A stretch of 17,683 nt of DNA from JACQXM01 sp964569425 (GCA_964569425.1 CAZMVD010000084.1:1-17683), one strand, 5' to 3'; positions 7,214-15,998 are shown, counted from the stretch's first letter. A program made the numbers and translations. The notes: generated by a model not told the origin, from the letters alone.

Positions 7214-9124
7214 TTGAACGAAGCCACCTTGATCAAACTAGAGTTCCCGGCAATACGCGAAACACTCGCCGCGCATTGCGCCACAGCACTGGGAAAGCGG
7301 CTCGCCCTCACCATGGGGCCCTCGACCAGGGCCCACGTCATCCGCGACTGGCTTGCCCAGGTGCGCGAAATGCTCCGCGCCGCCGAGCGCACCGGGTGGC
7401 CCCCGCTGGGCGGCGTCTACGACATTCGCAACGAAATACGCGCCAGCGCCTTCCCCACCCCCCTCGAGGCCGATGCCCTCGCCCGCGTCATGGAAACCCT
7501 CGCCGCCACCGCCGGACTTCGAGACTGGGTCAACGCACTCAACGAAGACGCACCCAGCCTCAAACACGCCGGCGAACGTATCGCCGACTTAAGCGCCGTG
7601 GCCGAGGTCATCGCCGAATCCATCGACGCGCGCGGCCAGGTTCGCGATTACGCCACGCCCAAGCTCGCCTCCATCCGCGGCGCCATCGAATCCGCCCGCG
7701 GGCGCATCAAGGGCGTCTTTGACCGCCTCCTTCGACATGCCGCAGTTTCCCGCATGTTGCAATACGCCGGCGCGACGTTTCACGACGACCGCATGGTCCT
7801 CCCCCTGAAAGCCGAGTACCGCGGACGCATCCAGGGTATCGTCCATCGCAGCTCCGACTCCGGCTCCACCCTCTTCGTCGAGCCCGCCGAATCGGTCGAA
7901 TTGAACAACACCATCGTTCGCCTGCGCGACGACGAAAGCAAGGAAATCACCCACATCCTCCGCGCGCTCACCCAGCGGGTCAGTCTCAACGCGCAGGCCA
8001 TCCTTGCCACCCTCCGCGCCGTCGCCGTCCTCGACCTCGCCGCCGCCAAATGCCGCTACGCCAAAGCCCGCGCCTGCGTCTGCCCCGAAATAGACGACAA
8101 CGGCGCACTGGAACTGCTCGAAGCCCGACACCCGTTGCTCCTGGAGCTGTTCGAAAAGCAGCCCCGCGACGACGGAACCGTCAAACAAGTGGTGCCCATC
8201 GACGTGCGACTCGGCGATGACTTCGACATACTCGTCATCACCGGTCCCAACACCGGCGGAAAAACCGTCACGCTCAAGACCGTGGGCCTGCTCGCGCTCA
8301 TGGCCCAGTGCGGCCTTCCCATCCCCGTTGCCCAGGGCTCGCGCGTCCCCGTCTTCGAGCAGATCCACATCGACATCGGAGACGAACAGAGCCTTCAGCA
8401 GTCGTTAAGCACCTTCAGCTCTCACATGTCCACGCTCCTTTCCATCCTGACGCACAGCGGACCCCGCTCCCTGGTGCTCATCGACGAGCTCGGAGCAGGC
8501 ACCGACCCCGACGAAGGCGCCGCCATCGGCCGCGCCGTCCTTGCAGAGCTGCTCCACCTCGGAGCCAGGGTCATCGTCACCACCCACCTCTCGGCCCTCA
8601 AAGCCGTCGCTTTCACCGAACCACGCGTCGACAACGCTTCCGTCGAGTTTGACGTCGAAACCCTCCAACCCACCTATCGCCTGCGCCTCGGCGAACCGGG
8701 AAACAGCAACGCCCTCATCATCGCCAAACGACTCGGCATGCCCGCCAGGCTCGTCAAATCCGCACGCCAATTCCTCGATGACCGCTTGCAGGCACTCAAC
8801 CGCGCCATCGCCGGCACCATTGAGCAGCGCCGCGAAGCAGAACAGGCACGCAAGAACGCCCGCGAGGCCGCCATCGCCGCCCAGATGCAACGCGAACAGT
8901 TCGAGAAAGACCGCGACCAGTTGGCCCAGGCCCATGCGGCCTTCAATCGCTGGTCGCAATGGCTAAACGCCCTGCAACCCGGAGACGAGGTATTCCTCAA
9001 GTCATTGAAACGCCGCGGCCGCGTGGTGCGCATGCAACTCCACAAGCAGGTCGCCTTGGTTTCGGCCGGCGCGCTCGATATCGAGGTCCCTTTCAAAGAC
9101 CTGGATACCCCCACCGCCGAATAG
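7214..9124 (+). CDS. mutS2: MutS2-family ATPase without the Smr domain
   Basis: A 636-residue MutS2 protein. The core/lever region occupies about 1-300 (HRSSDSGSTLFVEP at 211-224 is typical), and the ABC-type ATPase about 300-520 with Walker A GPNTGGKT (344-351), a signature region around QSLSTFSSH (396-404), Walker B LVLIDE (420-425) and TTHL (456-459). A coiled coil follows at about 525-580 and a KOW-like domain at about 588-632. Family proteins usually run to about 780 residues with a C-terminal Smr nuclease domain; this one stops just after KOW. MutS2 acts on branched DNA in recombination and, in Bacillus, on collided ribosomes. The TTG start at 7214 is the first start after an in-frame stop (7190-7192) and fits the family N-terminus (IKLEFPAIRE); its ribosome-binding site is poor. 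Confidence 0.93.
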   Translation: MNEATLIKLEFPAIRETLAAHCATALGKRLALTMGPSTRAHVIRDWLAQVREMLRAAERTGWPPLGGVYDIRNEIRASAFPTPLEADALARVMETLAATAGLRDWVNALNEDAPSLKHAGERIADLSAVAEVIAESIDARGQVRDYATPKLASIRGAIESARGRIKGVFDRLLRHAAVSRMLQYAGATFHDDRMVLPLKAEYRGRIQGIVHRSSDSGSTLFVEPAESVELNNTIVRLRDDESKEITHILRALTQRVSLNAQAILATLRAVAVLDLAAAKCRYAKARACVCPEIDDNGALELLEARHPLLLELFEKQPRDDGTVKQVVPIDVRLGDDFDILVITGPNTGGKTVTLKTVGLLALMAQCGLPIPVAQGSRVPVFEQIHIDIGDEQSLQQSLSTFSSHMSTLLSILTHSGPRSLVLIDELGAGTDPDEGAAIGRAVLAELLHLGARVIVTTHLSALKAVAFTEPRVDNASVEFDVETLQPTYRLRLGEPGNSNALIIAKRLGMPARLVKSARQFLDDRLQALNRAIAGTIEQRREAEQARKNAREAAIAAQMQREQFEKDRDQLAQAHAAFNRWSQWLNALQPGDEVFLKSLKRRGRVVRMQLHKQVALVSAGALDIEVPFKDLDTPTAE

Positions 9125-9430
9125 TGTTCAACAGCCATCGCCCATTCCGCGAATAGCAAAATCGGCGCAAACATCGGCACGCCGCGCCTTTCGTCAATTC
9201 AGACGGAAATTCTCAAGCATCGCTCACGGAACCACGCCAAAGCACCTGAATCTTCAGCAACCCCCTGAGCCTTGGAACGCGAATTGCTGGTTCCTTTCGT
9301 TGATCGGGCCAAGCGCAACCGCCCGGTCGCCGGCGGGGTCGGCCCCGCCTATGGGGAACCCGGACGCTGACGTGTCGTAACGTCGGTCCCTGAGTGTCAA
9401 CACGTTTCCGCTAGTGAAAGAGAATAACCA
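9125..9430. other. Intergenic region with a GC-rich hairpin upstream of the MFS gene
   Basis: No gene is supported between mutS2 and the transporter. There is a strong 7-bp stem with a TCGG loop at 9332-9349 (GGCGGGG...CCCCGCC). It is not followed by a T-run, so it could be either a terminator for mutS2 or a structure in the transporter's leader. I found no Smr-like coding sequence in any frame downstream of the mutS2 stop. Confidence 0.5.
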
Positions 9431-11020
9431 ATGACAACCATGACGTCGCAGGTGGTAATGGCATCCGCCGACCGGGTCAGCGCCGCGCGCTGGCAAGTGC
9501 TCATCGGAGCGGTCATGGTCCAACTCATCCTCGGCACCGTCTACGGCTACAGCGTCTTCTGGCAACCGCTGGAAATGAAACTCTGGCCCGCCATCGTGAC
9601 CCAGGCGCAGGCGGCGCAGGTACAATCCGCAGGCCAGTCCCTTCCCGCCGGCGCCGTCGTCGTCACCGACGAAGCCGCCGCCGCCCGCGAACGCGAGGGG
9701 CGCATCGGCTCCCTCAAATACGCGTTTGCCATCTGCCTCTTCTCCTTCGCCACCGCCATGGTCTTCGCCGGTCGGCTTCAGGACCTCTGGGGGCCGCGCT
9801 ACACCGCCATGCTCGGCGGCGTCATCCTCGGAATCGGGTTCCTCATCGCCGGAGCCATGAACCACCTCGTCACCTTCTACCTGTGCCACGCGCTGCTCAT
9901 GGGCAGTGCCGTGGTCGTGGCACTGCTCATCTACCACGCCCTGTTTCGCGGACTCGACCAGGAACGTTTTCCGCTCGTGCAATACGTGCCCCACGGCATC
10001 GTGACCGTCGCCATCATCGCCGGCATTACCCTCGGCAACCGCTACGTGGGCGGCGGCGTGCAGGATCACCTGTTCCTCCTCTGGGGAACGATCGGCCTGC
10101 TCGCCGGCGTCGGCATCGGCTACGCCTACGTCTGCCCCATCGCCGCCCTCGTCAAGTGGTTTCCGCAACACAAGGGACTGGTCTCCGGAATCGCCGTCGC
10201 CGGATTCGGACTGGGCGCCTGGGTCTTCAGCCATCGCGAGTTCGGCGCCGTCGGCTTCATCGAGAAGCACGGCATCGGCACCTTCTTCACCGTCCACGGC
10301 CTCGTCAGCATGGTCGCCGTCATCGCCGGGGCTGCGCTGCTGCGCAATCCTCCCGACACGCTGCGCGGTTCGTCCGCCCCCGTCGCCGACGCCACCTGGC
10401 AGCAACTCCTGCGCTCCGCGCGCTTTTACGTGGTCTGGCTCATGTTCTTCAGCGGCGCCATGGCCGGACTCATGGTCATCGGAATCCTCAAACCCTTCGC
10501 CGGCAGCCAGATGGTCGTCGCCGCCGAACGCGCCGGCGTCCTCACCGAGGCCATGCGCAGCGACCTGCTCCTGCGCGGTGCCGCCGCCGTCGGAATTCTC
10601 GCCCTGTTCAACGCCGCCGGACGCGTGCTCTGGGGACTGTTGTCCGACAAGGTAGGCCGCCGCGCCGCCATGACCGCCATGTTCCTGGTGCAGGGCGTCA
10701 CCCTATTGATGCTCATCAGGCTGGAAACGCAGTGGCAGCTATCACTCGGCGCGGCACTGGTCGGGTTCAACTTCGGAGGCAACTTCGCCCTGTTCCCCTC
10801 CCTCACCGCGGACCTCTTCGGCTCGAAAAACTTCGGCGCCAACTACGGATGGGTATTCACCTCCTACGGCGTCGCCGGCGTGATCGGCATTTGGGCCGGC
10901 AATCTCGCCCAGCAATGGACCGGAAGCTACTTCGCGGCCTTCGCCCTCGCCGCTGTGCTCTGCTTCCTCTCCGCCGCGCTGGCACTCTCCTTGCGACGAC
11001 CCGCAGTCCAGGCGGCCTGA
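9431..11020 (+). CDS. MFS transporter, OFA (oxalate/formate antiporter-like) family
   Basis: A 529-residue inner-membrane transporter with about twelve hydrophobic segments. The N-terminal RWQVLIGAVMVQLILGTVYG (20-39) with YSVF after it is typical of the OFA family. MFS motif A appears as GRLQDLWGPR (114-123) after helix 2, and again in the second half as LLSDKVGRR. An extra, probably periplasmic, loop of about 50 mostly polar and Ala-rich residues (45-95) separates helices 1 and 2, and the chain is longer than the roughly 400-430 residues of a minimal OFA protein. Substrates of OFA proteins are small carboxylates such as oxalate, formate or lactate; nothing here identifies one. The start has AAAGAG upstream. 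Apart from mutS2 it has no same-strand partner and converges with the gcv operon. Confidence 0.88.
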   Translation: MTTMTSQVVMASADRVSAARWQVLIGAVMVQLILGTVYGYSVFWQPLEMKLWPAIVTQAQAAQVQSAGQSLPAGAVVVTDEAAAAREREGRIGSLKYAFAICLFSFATAMVFAGRLQDLWGPRYTAMLGGVILGIGFLIAGAMNHLVTFYLCHALLMGSAVVVALLIYHALFRGLDQERFPLVQYVPHGIVTVAIIAGITLGNRYVGGGVQDHLFLLWGTIGLLAGVGIGYAYVCPIAALVKWFPQHKGLVSGIAVAGFGLGAWVFSHREFGAVGFIEKHGIGTFFTVHGLVSMVAVIAGAALLRNPPDTLRGSSAPVADATWQQLLRSARFYVVWLMFFSGAMAGLMVIGILKPFAGSQMVVAAERAGVLTEAMRSDLLLRGAAAVGILALFNAAGRVLWGLLSDKVGRRAAMTAMFLVQGVTLLMLIRLETQWQLSLGAALVGFNFGGNFALFPSLTADLFGSKNFGANYGWVFTSYGVAGVIGIWAGNLAQQWTGSYFAAFALAAVLCFLSAALALSLRRPAVQAA

Positions 11021-11291
11021 CGAGAAGACCTGACAACGCTCACCCGCGCGACTCGAAACCATGGTGGGCAATGGGCGACGAACGCGGACTGCTGCTCTGC
11101 CTGGAGCGGAAAGGCCAGACCTGGGGTGAACAGACGTCGACGCCCGTCAAATGGGGCGTGTTTCCCACCCAGGCCACCATTCGGGGCGGTCGAAACGGAC
11201 GCCACAACCTCGAGGGATTCCCCTATCAAATCCAGGTCGAAGTCTGAAGAACGGCGGGTTCTCTCTATCGCGCTCTCGGACCCCTACGGCC
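11021..11291. other. Convergent intergenic region
   Basis: This lies between the ends of the transporter gene and gcvPB. A plus-strand frame of 58 codons (11071-11247, MGDERGLLLC...) is open but has no recognisable homology, and no ribosome-binding site precedes it, so I do not call it a gene. A weak AGAAC-GGCGG-GTTCT stem at 11248-11262 is the only terminator-like structure and lacks a proper T-run. Confidence 0.45.
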
Positions 11292-12764
11292 TCAGACCGT
11301 CTCCCGCCAGCACACGTTCGGCTTGCGCGTCGCCCCGACCTCGTCCAGACGCTTGACCGGCATCGTGTGCGGCGCCGAACGCACCGTCTCGGGATCTGTT
11401 TCCACTTCGTTCGCGATGTCCAGCATCGCCGTCACGAACGCATCAAGCGTCGCCAGCGACTCTGTCTCCGTCGGCTCGACCATCAAACAGTGGTGAATCG
11501 GCCAGCTCATCGTCGGCGGGTGAATCCCGTGGTCGATCAGCCGCTTGGCAATGTCCAGTTCCGTGACTTCCGTACCCTCAAACCGCGGCACCATGATGAA
11601 CTCATGCGCATAAGGCGGCGGAAACGGAAACGTGTAGCGCCCCTTCAGCCGCGCGGCCAGATAATTGGCCGCCAGCACCGATTTCTCAGCCACGTCCTTC
11701 AATCCGTCGTGTCCCAGGCTGCGGATGTACGTGTACGCCCGCACCAGAACCCCGACTTGCCCGAAGAACGACCGCACCTTGCCGATGCTCTGCGGGCGGT
11801 CGTGGTCCCAACCGAAAGTCCCATCAGCTCGTTTGACCACTTGCGGCACCGGCAGGAACGCACGCAGCGGCTCCGCGACGCCCACCGGCCCCGCCCCCGG
11901 ACCGCCGCCCCCGTGCGGCGTGCTGAACGTCTTGTGCGTGTTGTAATGCATCACGTCCACGCCGAAATCGCCCGGCCGCGTTCGCCCCAGCACCGCGTTC
12001 ATGTTGGCGCCGTCCAGGTACAGCAGCGCCCCTTTCGCGTGAACAATCTCCGCGATGTCCGCAATCTGCTCATCAAACACCCCGCACGTGTTGGGGTTCG
12101 TGATCATCAACGCCGCCGTGTCCTCGTCGACTTTCGCCCGCAGGTCGTCGATATCCACCCGCCCGTTGGCACACGACTTGACCGCAAACGCCTCCCGTCC
12201 GCACGTCGTGCACGTAGCCGGGTTGGTCCCGTGCGCACTGTCCGGCGCCAGCACCTTCCGCCGATCCTGCCCCCGGCTGCGATGGTACGCGTTGATGATC
12301 ATCAACCCCGTCATCTCGCCATGGGCCCCCGCCGCCGGCTGCAACGAAACTTCCGCCAGCCCCGCAATTTCCGCCAGGTCGCACCGCAGCCGGTACAACA
12401 ACTCCAGCACCCCCTGCACGTCCGCCTCATCCTGATAGGGGTGCAGATTCGCAAAGCCCGGCAGCGCCGCCACACGTTCGTTGATCCGCGGGTTGTACTT
12501 CATCGTACAACTCCCCAGCGGATAGAAGTTCCCATCAACACTGAAGCAACGGTGCGCCAGCCGCTTGTAATGCCGCACCACGTCAAGTTCGCCCACTTCC
12601 GGAAGCGCCGGCGGACCCTCCGCCAGCATCGACGCCGGTACATAATCACTTCGCTTGACCGTCGGCACATCCGATTCGGGCAGCGAAACGCCGCAAACCC
12701 CCGGCGCCCCCTGCTCGAACAACAGCGGGTGATCAACCTGCCGACTCTTTGGTATGGCACTCAT
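11292..12764 (-). CDS. gcvPB: Glycine dehydrogenase (decarboxylating) subunit 2, P-protein beta
   Basis: A 490-residue PLP enzyme subunit matching the C-terminal half of the glycine cleavage P-protein, at the normal length for split-type GcvPB. The PLP lysine is Lys278 in HYNTHKTFSTPHGGGGPG. Other landmarks are GNFYPLGSCTMKYNP (78-92), QPAAGAHGE (142-150), APDSAHGTNPA (173-183) and YLDGANMNA (249-257). With GcvPA it decarboxylates glycine and transfers the aminomethyl group to lipoyl-H-protein. It is the last gene of the run and starts 14 nt after the stop of the zinc-ribbon gene, so co-transcription with gcvPA is likely. The ATG at 12764 has a TAAGGA that overlaps the preceding stop as a somewhat distant ribosome-binding site. 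GcvT and GcvH must be encoded elsewhere. Confidence 0.96.
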   Translation of the reverse strand: MSAIPKSRQVDHPLLFEQGAPGVCGVSLPESDVPTVKRSDYVPASMLAEGPPALPEVGELDVVRHYKRLAHRCFSVDGNFYPLGSCTMKYNPRINERVAALPGFANLHPYQDEADVQGVLELLYRLRCDLAEIAGLAEVSLQPAAGAHGEMTGLMIINAYHRSRGQDRRKVLAPDSAHGTNPATCTTCGREAFAVKSCANGRVDIDDLRAKVDEDTAALMITNPNTCGVFDEQIADIAEIVHAKGALLYLDGANMNAVLGRTRPGDFGVDVMHYNTHKTFSTPHGGGGPGAGPVGVAEPLRAFLPVPQVVKRADGTFGWDHDRPQSIGKVRSFFGQVGVLVRAYTYIRSLGHDGLKDVAEKSVLAANYLAARLKGRYTFPFPPPYAHEFIMVPRFEGTEVTELDIAKRLIDHGIHPPTMSWPIHHCLMVEPTETESLATLDAFVTAMLDIANEVETDPETVRSAPHTMPVKRLDEVGATRKPNVCWRETV

Positions 12765-12778
12765 CGCTTACAGGATCC

Positions 12779-13072
12779 TTATCGCTCCGCGCCGGCGGCC
12801 TCGCTTGATACCACTTCGTCCCTCGTCCGCGCCCGCACCGCGGAACGCCACAACTCCTCCAGCGTATAGGTCCGCCCGCATTCCGGGCACCGGCACTGGT
12901 GCAGCCCCGAAAGGTTGTAACCGCATCCGGGACACAAAGGCGGTTGCTTGCGCGCCGCGCGCCACCCTTTGACGTAACCATCACGCCAGAGCAGCAACGC
13001 AAACAGCGCCACCACCCCGGCCGTCAGCACGACCAGCAACCACACGCCCGCGTCAACCCATCGTGGCCACAC
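12779..13072 (-). CDS. Small membrane-anchored zinc-ribbon protein
   Basis: A product of about 97 residues with a single hydrophobic span near residues 9-29 (GVWLLVVLTAGVVALFALLL), a short basic linker and a zinc ribbon formed by CPGC (47-50) and CPEC (62-65). CPGCGYNLSGL...CPECGR is a motif I associate with planctomycete proteins of unknown function. The basic segment after the span suggests the ribbon faces the cytoplasm. The start is uncertain: the GTG at 13072 follows GGGAGG by 7 nt; a GTG at 13141 lies 11 nt after the gcvPA stop but lacks a ribosome-binding site; and the frame stays open to 13231 inside gcvPA. It sits between gcvPA and gcvPB, so it is probably expressed with them. A link to glycine cleavage is only positional. 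Confidence 0.7.
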   Translation of the reverse strand: MWPRWVDAGVWLLVVLTAGVVALFALLLWRDGYVKGWRAARKQPPLCPGCGYNLSGLHQCRCPECGRTYTLEELWRSAVRARTRDEVVSSEAAGAER

Positions 13073-13152
13073 CAACCACCCTCCCAAAGGTACGACAGAC
13101 GAGTTGCCGTGGAATACAACGTTCCGCAGCCGCCCTCCCACGGGGCTACCGA

Positions 13153-14490
13153 CTACGCGCTCGCCAGAACCTCCACCAGCTCGTCCATCTCCGCCTTGGT
13201 CCGCTTCTCCGTCACCGCCACCAGAAAGCAATCGCTGTATCGTTCGTCAAACCGCGCCAGCGGCACACCCGCCAGCAAACCGCGCTCCCGGCACTTGGCC
13301 AGGACGTCCTTCACGTTCCGCGCGCTGCGCACGACGAATTCCTTGAAAAACGGCCTCGCAAACCGCAATTCGTACCCCTTCGTTTCCGCGATCCGCTTCG
13401 CCAGGTAGTGCGCCTTGTCAAAGCACAGCCCCGCCACCTGAGCGATGCCGCGTTTGCCCATCGCCGCCAGGTAAATGGCTGCCCGCACCGCCAGCAGACC
13501 CTGATTCGTGCACACGTTGCTCGTCGCCCGCTCACGCTTGATGTGCTGCTCGCGCGTCTGCAACACCAGGCAGAAGCCCCTGCGGCCCTCGCGATCGCGC
13601 GCCATCCCCACCACCCGCCCAGGCATCTTCCGCAAATACTTCTCCCGGCACGCCAGCAGTCCCAGGTAAGGACCGCCATATTGCAGCGGCACCCCCAATG
13701 CCTGACCCTCGGCCACGACCACGTCGGCGTCGAATGCGCCCGGCGGCTTGAGCAAGCCTCCCGCGATCGGATCCGTGCCCACGACCAGCAGCGCACCGTG
13801 CGCGTGAATCAACGGCGACAACTCTTCGAGTCGTTCCAGGCATCCGAAGAAATTCGGCGATTGAACCACCACCGCCGCCGTTTGTTCCGTCATCGCCGAT
13901 TGCAGAGCCCGCGCATCGATCGCACCATCGGGCGCCGCGACCGTATCGACCGAAACCCCGCGCTGGGCCGCATAAGTGCGCAGCACATGCAGCGTATCCG
14001 GGTGTACCGTCTCCCCCACCAGCACCCGCGCCCGGCCCGTCACGCTGAGCGCCATCGACACCGCCTCGGCCGTCGCGCTCGCCTGCTCATAAAGCGACGC
14101 GTTCGCAACCTCCATGCCCGTCAGACGGCACACCATCGTCTGAAACTCATAAAACAACTGCAGAATCCCCTGCGACGCTTCCGCTTGATAAGGAGTGTAG
14201 GCCGTCAGGAATTCCGTTTGCGCCGCCAGCGCATCCACCAGGGTAGGCACAAAATGGTCATACGCTCCGCCCCCCAGAAAGCACGTCAGTTGCGTGCAGT
14301 CCCGATTCGCCGCCGCCAACGAATTCAGGTCGCGTAGAATCTCAAGTTCATCGACGCCCCGCGGAATCCGCAACGGCTCCGTGCGGCGAAACTTCGGCGG
14401 TATGGTGCGAAACAGCTCATCAATCGAAGATACGCCGATGGTCGAGAGCATCCCCGCAACCTGGGCGTCCGTGAACTGCGTATACTTCAT
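13153..14490 (-). CDS. gcvPA: Glycine dehydrogenase (decarboxylating) subunit 1, P-protein alpha
   Basis: A 445-residue protein, the normal size for the N-terminal half of a split glycine decarboxylase. Recognisable stretches are MLSTIGVSSIDELF (14-27), CFLGGGAYDHFVP (70-82), FLTAYTPYQAEASQG (94-108), QLFYEFQTMV (111-120), MEVANASLYE (126-135), and a GGPYLG region near residue 273. The PLP lysine is carried by GcvPB, as expected. The two subunits form the P-protein that decarboxylates glycine in the glycine cleavage system. The ATG at 14490 lies 78 bp after the stop of the YhaM-like gene, so the two may share a transcript. No glycine riboswitch fits in that short gap. Confidence 0.96.
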   Translation of the reverse strand: MKYTQFTDAQVAGMLSTIGVSSIDELFRTIPPKFRRTEPLRIPRGVDELEILRDLNSLAAANRDCTQLTCFLGGGAYDHFVPTLVDALAAQTEFLTAYTPYQAEASQGILQLFYEFQTMVCRLTGMEVANASLYEQASATAEAVSMALSVTGRARVLVGETVHPDTLHVLRTYAAQRGVSVDTVAAPDGAIDARALQSAMTEQTAAVVVQSPNFFGCLERLEELSPLIHAHGALLVVGTDPIAGGLLKPPGAFDADVVVAEGQALGVPLQYGGPYLGLLACREKYLRKMPGRVVGMARDREGRRGFCLVLQTREQHIKRERATSNVCTNQGLLAVRAAIYLAAMGKRGIAQVAGLCFDKAHYLAKRIAETKGYELRFARPFFKEFVVRSARNVKDVLAKCRERGLLAGVPLARFDERYSDCFLVAVTEKRTKAEMDELVEVLASA

Positions 14491-14568
14491 GGATGGATCC
14501 GTCTACGACGCAGAACCTGCGTCATCTTTTCCTGCCGGTTTGACTCTGCGGATGGATGGACGATCGGG

Positions 14569-15555
14569 TCAGCCACTCCGCGTTCCCATGACGTCCGGTT
14601 TGAAGATCTTCGTCTCCAACGCCTTATGGTAGTTCGTCCACCGCGCGGCCGGGTCCCGATCGTTGGCGATTTCCGACAGAAACATGGTCACCTTCGCATC
14701 CAGATTGTCCAGATAATGCACCGCCATCGCCTCGGGAATCGCCGGCAGTTTCGGGCTGCCGAACTGGTACTGTCCATGATGACTCAGCACGATGTGTTGC
14801 AGCGCCCAGCGAATCTCCGCGGGGATCGGCTTGCCGCGCTTCTGCCCCGCCGCGTCCGCCTTCTTCTCGATCCACATCGTCGCCAGCACAATATGACCCA
14901 GAAGCTGGCCGTGGTCGCTGTAGTCGAAACTGGTCTCGCAATTCAGCTCCTCGGCCTTCCCGATGTCGTGCAGAAAAAGACCCGTCAGAACCAGATCGAG
15001 ACTCAGCTTCGGATACAGCGGCAAGACCCGCAGCGCCAACTCCATTAGCTGCACCGTGTGCTCCAGCAACCCGCCGAGGTAGGCATGGTGCAGGTTCATC
15101 GCCGCCGGCGCGCGCCGGAATCTCGCCATCAGCCCCTCGTCCGCCAGAAACTCCTGCACGATCGCCGCCAGGTCCGGTTGGCGAACGCCCTTGAGAATCT
15201 CCACCAACCGCGCCCACATCTTCTGCGGATCCTGCGGGCTGACCGCCAGAAAATCGGCCAGATCGAACGACCCCTCCTCCGCCGGCTGCATCGCATCAAT
15301 GATGAATTGCAGGTTCCCCTTGTAGTTCTCCGCCCGCCCCTTAAAGCGCATGAACCCGCCCTCAGGCATCGCGGTGAAGCTCTGTTCCGAAGCCTGCCAT
15401 TGCCGCGCCACCAGTTGCCCCGTCCGGTCCCCCAGCACCGCGTGGATATAAAGCCCCCCCTGAGTCGTGGTGCGCAGATCTTTCGAGCGGATGAGAAACA
15501 CCTCATCCTCTACCCGCTCACCCGGACGAAGATCGGTTATGAAACGGCGGGACAT
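14569..15555 (-). CDS. YhaM-like 3'-5' exoribonuclease (OB-fold plus HD domain)
   Basis: A 328-residue protein close to the length of Bacillus YhaM (314). The N-terminal part (about 14-92) resembles the OB-fold nucleic-acid domain (LYIHAVLGDRTGQLVARQW). The C-terminal part is an HD metal-dependent phosphohydrolase domain, with His166 (GGLLEHT), His196-Asp197 (FLHDIGKAEEL), His215 (DHGQLLGH) and His259-His260 (LSHHGQYQFGSPK) as likely metal ligands. The HHGQ..FGSPKLP motif is typical of YhaM. YhaM trims short RNAs and single-stranded DNA from the 3' end in the cytoplasm. I chose the ATG at 15555 because homology begins at RRFITDLRPGERV and AGGG lies about 7 nt upstream; the open frame to 15732 is unconserved. 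It heads the minus-strand run leading into gcvPA, but a functional link is not evident. Confidence 0.9.
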   Translation of the reverse strand: MSRRFITDLRPGERVEDEVFLIRSKDLRTTTQGGLYIHAVLGDRTGQLVARQWQASEQSFTAMPEGGFMRFKGRAENYKGNLQFIIDAMQPAEEGSFDLADFLAVSPQDPQKMWARLVEILKGVRQPDLAAIVQEFLADEGLMARFRRAPAAMNLHHAYLGGLLEHTVQLMELALRVLPLYPKLSLDLVLTGLFLHDIGKAEELNCETSFDYSDHGQLLGHIVLATMWIEKKADAAGQKRGKPIPAEIRWALQHIVLSHHGQYQFGSPKLPAIPEAMAVHYLDNLDAKVTMFLSEIANDRDPAARWTNYHKALETKIFKPDVMGTRSG

Positions 15556-15661
15556 CGGAGCACCCTGCATCGCAGCCGGTTCGGTCGATCGGGCCGCGCG
15601 ACCCTCCATCCGCACGGCGGAACGACGACCAGCGGATAAGACCCCTCGACGGCGCAGGCAT

Positions 15662-15690
15662 AGAATAGAATGCCTCTTCTGCTTCGGCAA
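15662..15690 (-). promoter_or_regulatory. Possible promoter of the YhaM-gcvPA-gcvPB run
   Basis: On the minus strand TTGCCG (15690-15685) and TATTCT (15667-15662) are separated by exactly 17 nt, about 107 bp upstream of the YhaM-like ATG. Each hexamer matches four of six sigma70-consensus positions. This is a pattern match only. Confidence 0.35.
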
Positions 15691-15852
15691 GCCGACCCAA
15701 ACGGTGCCGCGCTTCTTCGCCGCCACCGCCACCGCTGTGCAGGTTTGCTCGCGCAGGCTCTGGTCGTACCTTGGTTCACCCGATAGGATATTCCGGTGGC
15801 TGCCGCCGCAAGGTTCACTCGTGCGGGGCGCCTCGGCCGTCCTTGGCCATCC

Positions 15853-15925
15853 GGGGCCGTAGCTCAGTTGGGAGAGCGTCTGGTTTGCAACCAGAAGGTA
15901 GCGGGTTCGAACCCCGTCGGCTCCA
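15853..15925 (+). tRNA. tRNA-Ala (anticodon TGC)
   Basis: A 73-nt cloverleaf. The acceptor stem pairs GGGGCCG with CGGCTCC and includes the G3:U70 wobble that identifies alanine tRNAs. The D-arm is GCTCAGTTGGGAGAGC. The anticodon stem TCTGG/CCAGA encloses TTTGCAA with anticodon TGC. The T-arm is GCGGGTTCGAACCCCGT with the GTTCGAA loop. The discriminator is A and CCA is not encoded. An integrase gene starts 117 bp downstream in the same direction, so this gene is the likely attachment site of an integrated element. Confidence 0.97.
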
Positions 15926-15998
15926 ATGACATAGGTTACGCAGGCGCTGGAGGTTACGGCGCTTTACCCGTCGCGGACGGTGCGGCTGAAACCGAGTC

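Noticed and set aside
9125..9250. Frameshifted Smr domain after mutS2
   Set aside because: No frame downstream of the stop shows Smr-like sequence, and the KOW region ends normally, so a sequencing frameshift is not indicated.
9254..10405. 383-codon minus-strand open frame
   Set aside because: Antisense to the MFS transporter; Gly/Asp/Glu-rich composition is typical of a reverse frame of such genes.
11151..12869. 572-codon plus-strand open frame
   Set aside because: Antisense shadow of gcvPB and the zinc-ribbon gene, with Arg/Pro/His-rich composition and no recognisable domain.
13063..14337. 424-codon plus-strand open frame
   Set aside because: Antisense shadow of gcvPA; no motifs and strongly biased composition.
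14491..14568. Glycine riboswitch upstream of gcvPA
   Set aside because: The gap is only 78 bp, too short for even a single full glycine aptamer plus expression platform, and no such fold was evident.
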